A stretch of 64,000 nt of DNA. Origin: Hydrogenobacter thermophilus TK-6. Lineage in GTDB: Bacteria; Aquificota; Aquificia; Aquificales; Aquificaceae. Under the pieces are notes generated by a model. The model was not told the origin of the DNA. It searched no databases and saw only the letters and a list, made by a program, of their open reading frames with translations. The stretch is from assembly GCF_000010785.1 (NCBI RefSeq), contig NC_013799.1:620001-684000 (forward strand), read 5' to 3'. Within the stretch, counting starts at the first letter, position 1. Each line of letters starts with the position of its first letter. Position numbers and translations under genes: made by a program. Of this stretch, positions 16,630 through 24,190 are shown in pieces.

Positions 16630-17649
16630 TTATAGCATATCTCTTATGTTGCTATAATAACAGGACATTATCCTCTCTGATTCTTGGCTTATATCCACCC
16701 TGTTGTAGCTTATCCTTTTGCTCAAAATACCGTCCACTACCCTAATAATGTCCTCCGCTCTGGAAACCACAAAGCCAGCACCTTTTTGGAGCAGGTACTC
16801 AGCCATGTCTCTTACCTTTTGTGTGAAGGGTCCAAAAAGTACAGGTTTGCCATGATAGGCAGGCTCCAGAAGGTTATGTCCACCAACAGGCACAAGCGTC
16901 CCACCCACAAAAGCCACATCAGCAAGAGCATAAACATCAAAAAGCTCTCCCAGCGTATCAAGTATCAGGATATCCCACTCTTCCCCCCTTTGCCGACTCC
17001 TCAAGAAACACCTGAAACCTTTTACCTTATTTGCTATCTCTTGCGACCTTGAAATGTGGCGTGGAGCTATGAGGAGTCTCAGGTCAGGATGGCGTTTTTT
17101 TAACTCTCCAAAAGCTTCTATTAGGATTTTTTCCTCACCATTGTGCGTGCTTCCTGCCACAAAAAGCTTAAAATCCCCCTTTTTCATCTCTTTTATCTGT
17201 CTTTCCTCAAAAAGGAATTTTAGATTGCCACAACTTACCACCTTTTTGCATCCGTAAGATTCGTATCTTTCTCTGTCCTTGTCGCTTTTTGTGATTATAA
17301 GATCAAACTTTCTGCTTATGAATCTCTCGTAAAGACCTCCCTTTGCGTAAGCATTGAGAAGAACTTTCTTAGCCTTCGTAAAAAGGATAAAAGACGGCCA
17401 AAACTCCCTCTCCATTATGAAGATGGCGTGAGCTTCTATTTTTCTCTCAAAGCTCCTGACTGTAAAAGGTGTATCCAGAGGTAGCCTCTCCAAACTGTGG
17501 TAGTATTCGGGATGCCTTTTGATGTAGTCCTTGGCTCTTGGTGAGAAGTAGGTTAGAACTATGCGGTAGTCTTTTATAAGCTTTTTCAAGAGTGGCTTTG
17601 CCGTGTTGAACTCTCCCACACTGGCAGTATGGAACCAAATGGTTTTCAT
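16630..17649 (-). CDS. waaA: 3-deoxy-D-manno-octulosonic acid transferase (KDO transferase)
   Basis: WaaA adds KDO from CMP-KDO to lipid IVA at the inner membrane, the first step of LPS core assembly. The catalytic Glu is in HTASVGEFN; further GT30 motifs are REFWPSF, AGSTHNGEE, APRHISR and GGTLVPVGGHNLLEP. The Aquifex aeolicus enzyme has the same short N-terminus before HTAS. I choose ATG 17649 (MKTIWFHTAS) because TATAAT at 17670-17665 lies 15 bases upstream; ATG 17673 would overlap that promoter, and the full frame would reach into the divergent ATPase gene. The start is uncertain by up to 40 residues. Confidence 0.9.
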   Translation of the reverse strand: MKTIWFHTASVGEFNTAKPLLKKLIKDYRIVLTYFSPRAKDYIKRHPEYYHSLERLPLDTPFTVRSFERKIEAHAIFIMEREFWPSFILFTKAKKVLLNAYAKGGLYERFISRKFDLIITKSDKDRERYESYGCKKVVSCGNLKFLFEERQIKEMKKGDFKLFVAGSTHNGEEKILIEAFGELKKRHPDLRLLIAPRHISRSQEIANKVKGFRCFLRSRQRGEEWDILILDTLGELFDVYALADVAFVGGTLVPVGGHNLLEPAYHGKPVLFGPFTQKVRDMAEYLLQKGAGFVVSRAEDIIRVVDGILSKRISYNRVDISQESERIMSCYYSNIRDML

Positions 17650-17744
17650 ACGGTGAGTAGGTAAATTATACATGAATTTTTTATAAAATCCGACAACCCC
17701 CTTTAACGAAATTTTCAAAGTGTGGAAGTATAATAGGCGCACAA
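17650..17744. promoter_or_regulatory. Divergent promoters of waaA and the P-type ATPase
   Basis: On the minus strand TATAAT (17670-17665) serves waaA. On the plus strand TATAAT at 17729-17734 is ten bases before the ATPase ATG at 17745. Neither message would contain a ribosome binding site. The stretch between is AT-rich; -35 boxes are weak. Confidence 0.55.
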
Positions 17745-20431
17745 ATGAAGAAGAATAGGTCAAAGGGTATAGAGAAGCTTGCTGAGTTTGCCAAAAAGGA
17801 TATTGCGGAGGTGCTCACTATATTGGAAAGCTCCATTGATGGCATCACCAATCAAGAGGCAAAGAGAAGGCTTGAGATATTTGGTGCTAACGAGATAGTT
17901 CATGAAAAACCTCCACCTTGGTATGTAGAGCTGTTAAAAGCCTTCGTCAATCCCTTTATAGGCATCCTTATCTTCTTAGCGGTAGCGTCTTACATAACAG
18001 ATGTGCTTTTTGCACCCCCAGGCGAAGGGGATTGGAGCACCATAATCATCATATGTATTATGGTAGGTGTAAGTGGTGTCCTCCGCTTTGTGCAAGAGTA
18101 TAAATCCAAGACAGAAGCTCAGAAGCTAAAAGCTATGATACGCACCACCGCACTCGTCAGGAGAAAAGATGTAGGTACCATAGAGATAAACATTGATGAG
18201 GTAGTTCCGGGGGATATTGTTTATCTCTCCGCAGGGGATCTCGTTCCGGGAGACCTGAGGATCATACGCTCAAAGGACCTGTTCGTAAATCAGGCAGTTC
18301 TCACAGGTGAGTCGGAGCCAGTTGAAAAGTACGCAGAGCTGCCTGAAGATAAAAAACTTTCAAAAAGGCTCAGTCTGACAGACCTTGAAAACATGTGCTT
18401 TATGGGCACCAGCGTGGTGAGCGGTTCTGGTGTGGGAATAGTTGTAGCAACTGGCGAAAACACATATCTGGGTTCTGTGGCTGAGAGTTTGATGGGTCAG
18501 AGAGCTTTAACGAGTTTTGAGAAAGGCATCAATGAAGTAAGCAAACTCCTAATAAAGTTTATAGCCTTAGTATTTCCCATAGTTTTTGTTATAAACGGCT
18601 TAACAAAAGGTAACTGGTTTGATGCGCTCCTGTTTGCCTTGGCTGTTGCTGTAGGGATAACACCTGAGATGCTTCCCATGATAGTAACCGCAAATCTTGC
18701 CAGAGGTGCTGTTGCCATGGCAAGGCGCAAAACCATAGTTAAAAGGCTTGACTCTATACAGAATTTTGGGGCTATGGATGTGCTATGCACAGATAAAACT
18801 GGCACATTAACCCTTAACAAGGTAATCTTAGTAAAACATATGGATGTCCACGGGAACGAGGATGAAAGAGTGCTCCGGCACGCCTTTTTAAACAGTTACT
18901 ATCAGACGGGACTGAGAAACTTACTGGACATAGCCATCTTAGAGTATGGCAAAGAAAGAGGAATGGATGAGAGCATACTGGAGAGGGTTTATAGGAAGGT
19001 AGACGAAATACCCTTTGACTTTACCAGAAGGAGAATGTCTGTAGTTTTAGAGAGTGGAGTTGCGGGCAGTAAAAAGAGACAGCTCATCACAAAAGGTGCA
19101 GTAGAAGAAGTGGTATCTGTGTGCAGTTTTGTTGAGTACAGAGGGCGCGTCATTCCCCTCACAGAAGAGATAAAAGCCGAAGTTTTTAGGATGGTGGAGA
19201 AGTTGAACGAGGATGGTATGAGGGTGCTTGCAGTTGCTCAGAAAAACGACGTTTCACCTGAAGGTGTATTGGGGTCAAAGACGAAAATCATATGGTACTT
19301 ATGGGTTTTTTGGCTTTCTTGGATCCACCAAAAGAAACAGCTCCTTATGCCATCCATGCTCTAAAGACGCACGGTGTTGAGATAAAGATCCTAACAGGTG
19401 ACAACCCGGTGGTGACTAAAAAGATATGTAAGGAGGTTGGTATAGAGGTAAAGGGTGTTCTTTTAGGTGAGCAGATAGATAGCATGACGGATGAAGAGCT
19501 TATGGTAGTAGTAGACAGTACCACCATATTTGCCAAGCTTGCACCCACGCAAAAGGCAAGAATAATAAAAGTCCTAAGGAGAAAAGGGCATGTGGTGGGG
19601 TTTCTTGGAGACGGTATAAACGATGCTCCGGCTATGAGAGAAGCGGATGTAGCCATATCTGTGGACAACGCTGTTGACATAGCAAAGGAATCCGCAGACA
19701 TCATCCTGTTGGAAAAGAACCTTATGGTATTAAAAGATGGTGTTGTGGAAGGAAGGAAAACTTTTGCCAATATAGTAAAGTACATAGCTATTACAGCAAG
19801 CTCAAACTTTGGGAATGTTTTTTCCGTATTAATTGCCAGCGCTTTCTTACCTTTCCTGCCTATGACTCCTCTTCAACTCCTCTTTTTGAACCTAACCTAT
19901 GACCTTTCCATGACTTCCATGCCCTTTGATAGAGTAGATAGGGATTATGTAGAAAAGCCTAAGAAATGGAATGCGGAGAAAATAAAACACTTTATGCTGT
20001 GGTTTGGACCTGCAAGCTCTATCTTTGACATTTTCACTTACCTTATGCTGTTTTTCTTAGTAGGACCAGCAGTGTTAGGAGGCTCGTATTATAGCCTTCC
20101 CGCAGAGTTAAAGACGCAATTTGCATCTCTGTTTCAAACAGGATGGTTTGTTGAAAGCTTGTGGACCCAAACTATGGTAGTTTACATGCTGAGAACCAAG
20201 AGAATACCCTTCTTGGGGAGCTTCCCAGGTCTTCCTCTTTTCTTTTTGACGATGACAGCCCTTCTGGTAGACACCTTTGTGCCTTTTACAGTATTTGGCG
20301 AAAAGCTCGGTATGAGAGCTCTTCCACCCTTCTACTTTTTGCTGATACTTGTGCCCGCAATAGTAGGTTATCTGACATTAGCCCACTTCCTGAAAGGTAA
20401 GTTCTTAAAGCGCTACGGCGACCTGTTTTAA
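17745..20431 (+). pseudogene. mgtA: Mg2+-importing P-type ATPase (MgtA/MgtB type) interrupted by one frameshift
   Basis: Read in two frames, this is one full-length P3B-type ATPase of about 895 residues. The first frame (17745 to 19364) has the N-terminal cation-ATPase domain, TGES in the actuator, membrane helices and the phosphorylation motif DKTGTLT. Similarity stops at about 19277. It resumes in the -1 frame from 19280 (DENHMVLMGFLAFLDPPKET), with TGDNP, the hinge GDGINDAPAM and four C-terminal membrane helices to 20431. Adding one A to the run at 19277-19279 restores the whole frame. Either the gene is recently inactivated or the base was lost in sequencing; both halves show no further damage. 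Confidence 0.8.
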
Positions 20432-20475
20432 TTCCCCATCCTGCGCCCATCCTTTTTTTGATGAAAATATGTAAG

Positions 20476-20487
20476 TGATTACTATCA
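20476..20487 (+). promoter_or_regulatory. FNR/DNR-type operator
   Basis: The perfect inverted repeat TGAT-TACT-ATCA matches the core of the CRP/FNR-family site TTGAT-N4-ATCAA (8 of 10 positions). Its centre at 20481.5 is exactly 41.5 bases before a start point at about 20523 predicted from the -10 box TATACT at 20511-20516, the standard class II activator position. It controls the cytochrome c' operon. FNR, DNR or NnrR type regulators cannot be told apart from the site. Confidence 0.65.
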
Positions 20488-20510
20488 TAATTGAAGTCAG
20501 AGAAGAGGTT

Positions 20511-20524
20511 TATACTTATAAGGT
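20511..20524 (+). promoter_or_regulatory. -10 box of the cytochrome c' operon, leaderless start
   Basis: TATACT (20511-20516) is eight bases before ATG 20525 and no -35 box of normal type precedes it, as expected for an activator-dependent promoter. The message would begin at or one or two bases before the start codon. Confidence 0.5.
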
Positions 20525-20923
20525 ATGAGGAAAGTTTTTTTGTTGATGGTCTTCACCTTTCTGTGGGCGCATGCTGAGGAGGAACTCACCTTTAGACAGG
20601 TTATGCAGGTAGTCAACAGTGCGACTTTGCGCATGCTTGAAGGTTTTTTGATGAACAACGATGAGCTTATAATCCGTGGTGCTCAGGAGATAGCTCACCA
20701 TCCCATGCCAAAGGGTGGACCTCTGGCTTACATAGACCCATCCAAGAGGGAAGAGTTTGCAAAAGCTATGCCCACCTTTGAAAGGCAGGTACACGACTCT
20801 GCGGAGGAGGTCTTAAGGCTCATAAAGGAGAAAAGAAGGGATGAAGCTTACGAAAAGTTCAACTATATGGTAAAAGGTTGTATGGGATGCCACAGCTTAT
20901 TTAGGGATTACGGAAAGAGATGA
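20525..20923 (+). CDS. Cytochrome c'/c-556-like class II c-type cytochrome
   Basis: A cleavable signal peptide (about residues 1-17, ending AHA) is followed by a helical domain whose single heme-binding motif, CMGCH, lies near the C-terminus (about residue 119). That position is the mark of class II cytochromes, a four-helix bundle. Relatives bind NO and CO at a five-coordinate heme and help in NO tolerance; others (c-556) only carry electrons. The mature protein is periplasmic. It is first in a four-gene operon behind an FNR-type site, overlapping the DUF59 gene by four bases. NO binding is inferred from family and context. Confidence 0.8.
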   Translation: MRKVFLLMVFTFLWAHAEEELTFRQVMQVVNSATLRMLEGFLMNNDELIIRGAQEIAHHPMPKGGPLAYIDPSKREEFAKAMPTFERQVHDSAEEVLRLIKEKRRDEAYEKFNYMVKGCMGCHSLFRDYGKR

Positions 20924-21180
20924 GCAAAGAGAGGCTTCTGGAAGAATTAAAGAAAGTCATAGACCCACACACGGGAATGGATATAGTATCCATGGGGTTA
21001 GTAAAGAGTCTGGATGAGAGGGAAGGGAAGGTCAGAATCACCATAAAGCCCACAAGTCCCTTCTGTCCCGTAGGGGAGTACTTACTCAAAGCGGTTAGGG
21101 ACATTATTACCTCCATCGGTTATGAGGCGGATGTAAAGCTTGAGGATTATGCGTTTGGGGAGGATGCACATGAGGATTGA
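20920..21180 (+). CDS. DUF59/MIP18-family metal-sulfur cluster assembly factor
   Basis: The 86 residues match the MIP18/PaaD-like fold: an N-terminal helix, VIDPHTGMDIVSMGLVKSL, and the conserved motif TSPFCPVGEYL with the single reactive Cys. Family members (SufT, PaaD, MIP18) help to build or repair Fe-S clusters in particular proteins. It overlaps the cytochrome gene as ATGA and the next gene by 11 bases. No suf or isc genes are nearby, so here it probably serves partners encoded in this stress operon. Confidence 0.85.
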   Translation: MSKERLLEELKKVIDPHTGMDIVSMGLVKSLDEREGKVRITIKPTSPFCPVGEYLLKAVRDIITSIGYEADVKLEDYAFGEDAHED

Positions 21181-21637
21181 TGTAAGAGACCTTGAACCAC
21201 CACAGCCTATGATAAGGGTAGTTCAGGCTCTTGAGAAGCTCCAAGAAGGTGAGGTTCTTGAGGTTCTCGGCTCCAGACCCTTTACCCACCTTTTACCCAG
21301 GCTGTCCGAGATGGGATACGAATACCAGCTGGAAGAGACGGAGGAGGGGTACCTTCTGAAGGTATGGCACAGCGGAAAAGCTAAAGAAGAGAAATTATCT
21401 TTTGAGGAGCCAGAGTTTGAAATAAACGAGGATACGAATGTGGGTAAGCTCTTGGAAAGATTTCCACAAGCTCTTGAAATCCTCATAAGGTACGGCTTTA
21501 CTCCCCTTAAGAATCCTATTCTTAGGAAGATATTACCCTATACGGTTAGCCTTAAGCAGGCTAAGAAGATAAGAAGGATGTCAGACGAGAAGTTTCAGGA
21601 GATGCTCAGAGAGTTAAAGAAGTTAACGGAGAGATGA
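21170..21637 (+). CDS. DUF2249-DUF1858 protein
   Basis: The N-terminal 70 residues start with DVRDLEPPQPM and continue GEVLEVLGSRPFTHLLPRL, the DUF2249 pattern (TusA-like fold). A second domain at about residues 85-150, INEDTNVGKLLERFPQALEILIRYGF, is DUF1858, the fold also found at the N-terminus of ScdA/RIC proteins that repair Fe-S clusters after NO damage. The usual hemerythrin-like di-iron domain is absent, as is the DUF1858 Cys-Cys motif. ATG 21170 is chosen because GGGGAGG precedes it; a frame start at 21140 adds nothing conserved. It overlaps both neighbours. Confidence 0.8.
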   Translation: MRIDVRDLEPPQPMIRVVQALEKLQEGEVLEVLGSRPFTHLLPRLSEMGYEYQLEETEEGYLLKVWHSGKAKEEKLSFEEPEFEINEDTNVGKLLERFPQALEILIRYGFTPLKNPILRKILPYTVSLKQAKKIRRMSDEKFQEMLRELKKLTER

Positions 21638-22761
21638 TAAGACCTGCATCCTTTATAAAAACTACACCCCTTTACATACTCATCTTTTTCCTCCTTCTCC
21701 TGGCTTCGCTTTTGCAAAAGACTCTGGGCAAAAACTACACAGATACGCTCATATTCTTTGCATTTCCGGGGCTAATCTCTGGCACGCTCTTCCAGATATA
21801 CCCTACACTTCAGGGACATCCCTTCAGGGGTGAGCCATTAATTTATGTGCACTTGGCTGTGTGGTTTATTAACTTGCTCTTCTACTTCCTAAAGGGCAGT
21901 GTAAATCCCTACGCCTATTTGCTCCTTAGCTCTATACATACCGTGCTTGTACTTCTTAACACTAGGAAGATAAAGGACTCTGTTGTGCTTTTCTTCCTTA
22001 CGGGTAGCCTTTTTTACCTGCTTGCAGGTGTTTTGATAAAAGAAAACCCCATATTTGTGAAGCATCTTATCACCGTTGGGTACTTTATGCCCATAATAGT
22101 AGGCTCTTACTATGTGTTTGTACCCATGCTTCAAATAGAGGAACTAACAAAAAGGGGTTTAATCTGGTTAAATTTTCTTCTCCAGGTTGCCAGCTCTGTG
22201 CTGGTTCCCCTGTTCTGGTATATTTCTGATTACACGCTCCTGTCTTACTCCGGCACACTACTGCTTCTGTCCGTAGGTACGCTTTCTTACAGCGTTTACC
22301 ATATGCTGAGCCAGAGGAAAAGCCCCTTAAAGGGTCTTGATGTGTCAGTTCAATTTTTCATACTTGGTCTCTTTATGTGCTGGTTTTTTCTGCTGGTAGG
22401 TGTTCTCACTGCCGGTAGTGGAAACTTTGGTTTTTTCCAACTGCATTCCGATGGTATGCTCTACGGCTTTTTAACCGCCATAAGCGTAGGTGCATCTTAC
22501 CACATAATCCCCTTCCTACTCTGGTGGAGAAGGTACGCACCAAGAATGGGCAAGGAAAAAGTGCCTACCCTGAAGGAAGTGTTAAACATAAGCGTGGTAA
22601 AGAAGCTCCTTATACTCCTTCCTCCTCTAACAACGGGACTTTTCTTCGGAGACATGGTAAATCCCTATGTGGAAAAAGCCTTCTCCTTAGCTCTTTTCCT
22701 CTTGCTTGGCTATTACACAGTTAAGATTTTTCCTCTTGTTTTAAAAACCCTCAAAAGTTAG
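21634..22761 (+). CDS. Heme-copper oxidase/NnrS-like polytopic membrane protein
   Basis: A 375-residue protein with about ten to twelve membrane helices. Conserved-looking His residues sit in helices: His144 (KHLITVGYFMPI), His271 (LHSDGMLYGFLT) and His290 (GASYHIIPFLLWW). The H-x-YGFLT...YHIIP pattern resembles the subunit I fold of NO reductase and cbb3 oxidases and the NnrS heme/copper protein. Missing catalytic subunits and the operon partners suggest an NnrS-like role in resisting nitric oxide, or a quinol/NO-reactive protein, rather than a respiratory oxidase. It overlaps the DUF2249 gene by four bases. Confidence 0.7.
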   Translation: MIRPASFIKTTPLYILIFFLLLLASLLQKTLGKNYTDTLIFFAFPGLISGTLFQIYPTLQGHPFRGEPLIYVHLAVWFINLLFYFLKGSVNPYAYLLLSSIHTVLVLLNTRKIKDSVVLFFLTGSLFYLLAGVLIKENPIFVKHLITVGYFMPIIVGSYYVFVPMLQIEELTKRGLIWLNFLLQVASSVLVPLFWYISDYTLLSYSGTLLLLSVGTLSYSVYHMLSQRKSPLKGLDVSVQFFILGLFMCWFFLLVGVLTAGSGNFGFFQLHSDGMLYGFLTAISVGASYHIIPFLLWWRRYAPRMGKEKVPTLKEVLNISVVKKLLILLPPLTTGLFFGDMVNPYVEKAFSLALFLLLGYYTVKIFPLVLKTLKS

Positions 22762-23153
22762 ACTTTCAGCAATGTACTTCGGAACTCTAAATCCTCGGAC
22801 TCTCCCACTATACCCCTCTCAAAAACCTGTTTGTCCACCCTTGTGGGCTCGAGGGAAGATACGATATAATCCATGCACCTGTAAGCCTTGTTGGGGTCAC
22901 CGCAGGTATAGACATCAACGGTGGCAAGTCCGTGCTCTGGCCAAGTGTGGATGGACAGGTGGCTCTCCGCAAGCAGGACAACGCCAGTGGCTCCATGAGG
23001 GTGGAACTGGTAGTAGTGGGAGGAAATTTTGGTAAGACCTGCAACTTTGACGGCACTTTCCAACAAGTGCCTTATGTCCTCGACCTTATCAATAAGGTCG
23101 GGGTTCACACCGTACAGGTCCGCTAAGATATGCAGTCCGAGGGTCTTTGCCAT
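22758..23153 (-). CDS. speD: S-adenosylmethionine decarboxylase proenzyme
   Basis: SpeD (SpeH class 1B) makes decarboxylated SAM, the aminopropyl donor for spermidine and the long or branched polyamines of thermophiles. The self-cleavage site is in ESHLSIHTWPE, giving a pyruvoyl group from the Ser, with the His and the catalytic Cys in VDVYTCGD. The 131-residue length is standard for this class. GGAGGAGAG precedes ATG 23153; that site lies inside a 25-codon upstream ORF. Its 3' end overlaps the convergent membrane protein gene by four bases. Confidence 0.95.
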   Translation of the reverse strand: MAKTLGLHILADLYGVNPDLIDKVEDIRHLLESAVKVAGLTKISSHYYQFHPHGATGVVLLAESHLSIHTWPEHGLATVDVYTCGDPNKAYRCMDYIVSSLEPTRVDKQVFERGIVGESEDLEFRSTLLKV

Positions 23154-23200
23154 TTTCTCTCCTCCTGGTCAAAGTTTTTGAGCAGGGCAAAAAGCCTCAT
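23123..23200 (-). CDS. Possible upstream ORF / leader peptide of speD (25 residues)
   Basis: Between the promoter and speD an ATG at 23200 has an excellent ribosome binding site (AAAGGAGGTG, seven bases upstream) and opens a 25-codon frame that ends TAG at 23123, 31 bases inside speD and in another frame. The ribosome binding site of speD lies within it. The peptide has no recognised motif. It may be a leader peptide that couples or tunes speD translation, or a small gene in its own right. Confidence 0.45.
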   Translation of the reverse strand: MRLFALLKNFDQEERKWQRPSDCIS

Positions 23201-23232
23201 CACAAAACACCTCCTTTAAAACAGAATCTTAA

Positions 23233-23240
23233 ATTATAAT
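23233..23240. promoter_or_regulatory. Shared palindromic -10 element between speD and rsmD
   Basis: ATTATAAT is its own reverse complement and gives TATAAT on both strands. On the plus strand (23235-23240) it is seven bases before the rsmD ATG; on the minus strand (23238-23233) it would start the speD message about ten bases later, leaving room for the upstream ORF and ribosome binding site. Confidence 0.55.
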
Positions 23241-23247
23241 ACTTTTT

Positions 23248-23709
23248 ATGGAAAAATCAAGAAGAAAAACGAAAATTAGACCCACCTCTTCTGTGGTAAA
23301 GCAAGCAGTTTTTAACATACTGGGAAACATAAACGGTTGCCTGTTCATAGACCTCTTTGCAGGGACTGGGCAGATGGGATTTGAAGCAGAAGAAAGGGGA
23401 GCCAAAGTTATTTTTGTAGAGAAAAACCTTAAGCTTGCTAAAGAGATTATCAAGAAAACCAAGAGCAAAGTGGTGATATCGGATGCACTAAAATTTCTGA
23501 TGAGCTTTGAAGACAGGGCAGATGTGATTTTTGCAGACCCCCCTTATGACTATGAAAATTACGAAAAACTCATAGAACTTTCTTTAAAAGTCCTCAATAA
23601 AGGTGGAATTTTCATATTAGAACACAGTAAAAAAGTGGACTTTAATTCAAGCAAGAAGAAAGTTTACGGTGATACGGTGCTGTCCGTATGGAGGAGAGAG
23701 GATGACTAA
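23248..23709 (+). CDS. rsmD: 16S rRNA (guanine966-N2)-methyltransferase
   Basis: RsmD methylates G966 of 16S rRNA. The SAM site is in FIDLFAGTGQMGFEA, and the N-methyltransferase motif is FADPPYDYENY. The protein has 153 residues, about 30 fewer than E. coli RsmD, because it begins at the RPTSSVVKQAVFNIL block without the usual N-terminal strand. The short start is supported by TATAAT seven bases before ATG 23248 (no ribosome binding site). It overlaps coaD by eight bases, the common rsmD-coaD pairing. Confidence 0.92.
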   Translation: MEKSRRKTKIRPTSSVVKQAVFNILGNINGCLFIDLFAGTGQMGFEAEERGAKVIFVEKNLKLAKEIIKKTKSKVVISDALKFLMSFEDRADVIFADPPYDYENYEKLIELSLKVLNKGGIFILEHSKKVDFNSSKKKVYGDTVLSVWRREDD

Positions 23710-24190
23710 GGTGGTATATCCGGGAACCTTTGACCCTCCTCATCTTGGGCATCTTGACATAGTCAAAAGGAGCTGTGAGATATTTGACCGCGTAATGGTG
23801 GCTGTGGCAAAAAATCCAAGGAGAAACTTGCTTTTTAGCATGGAGGAGAGGGTGGACATGTTTAAAAAGATGGTAGAATGCCTGGGCGATAAGGTGGAAG
23901 TCAAGGGATTTGACGGACTTTTGGTGGACTTTATGGCTCAGGAGGGAGTAAGGCTGATAGTGAGGGGTGTCAGGCTCTTTACCGACTTTGAGTACGAGCT
24001 TCAGATAGCTATGAACAACTACAAACTTGCAAAGGTGGAGACTATTTTCATGATGCCTTCACAGGACTACATACACATAAGTTCCACCATAGTCAGGGAC
24101 ATAGCCTCTTACTGCGGAAACATAAGCGGTCTTGTGCATCCTTATGTGGAAAAAAGGCTAAGAGAGAAGTTCAATTGCCATCAACCTTGA
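23702..24190 (+). CDS. coaD: Phosphopantetheine adenylyltransferase
   Basis: CoaD joins AMP to 4'-phosphopantetheine, the fourth step of coenzyme A synthesis. The nucleotidyltransferase motif is YPGTFDPPHLGHLD (HxGH), with RGVRLFTDFEYE and the ISSTIVRD loop (usually ISST.VRE) further on. The 162-residue size is typical. ATG 23702 is eight bases before the rsmD stop; the longer frame start is rejected because the family N-terminus is MTKVVYPGTF. The 3' end overlaps the convergent membrane protein gene by 20 bases. Confidence 0.96.
   Translation: MTKVVYPGTFDPPHLGHLDIVKRSCEIFDRVMVAVAKNPRRNLLFSMEERVDMFKKMVECLGDKVEVKGFDGLLVDFMAQEGVRLIVRGVRLFTDFEYELQIAMNNYKLAKVETIFMMPSQDYIHISSTIVRDIASYCGNISGLVHPYVEKRLREKFNCHQP

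Noticed and set aside
16630-17763. waaA start at 17763, giving an N-terminal hydrophobic stretch
   Set aside because: It would overlap the divergent ATPase gene and both its promoter and the TATAAT of waaA; Aquifex waaA also has a short N-terminus.
19271-19294. Programmed -1 frameshifting in the mgtA-type gene
   Set aside because: The zero-frame context G-TCA-AAG is not a slippery X-XXY-YYZ heptamer and no stem-loop follows closely; P-type ATPases of this group are not known to use frameshifting. A plain one-base loss is simpler.
20432-20465. Intrinsic terminator after the ATPase gene (run of seven T at 20453-20459)
   Set aside because: No GC-rich stem precedes the T run.
20920-21180. DUF59 protein as SufT of a SUF operon
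   Set aside because: No sufB, sufC, sufD, sufS or sufU gene is near; the partners are cytochrome and DUF2249/DUF1858 proteins.
23123-23200. Homology of the speD upstream ORF to the eukaryotic MAGDIS peptide
   Set aside because: The peptide shares no sequence with it; any likeness is only of arrangement.
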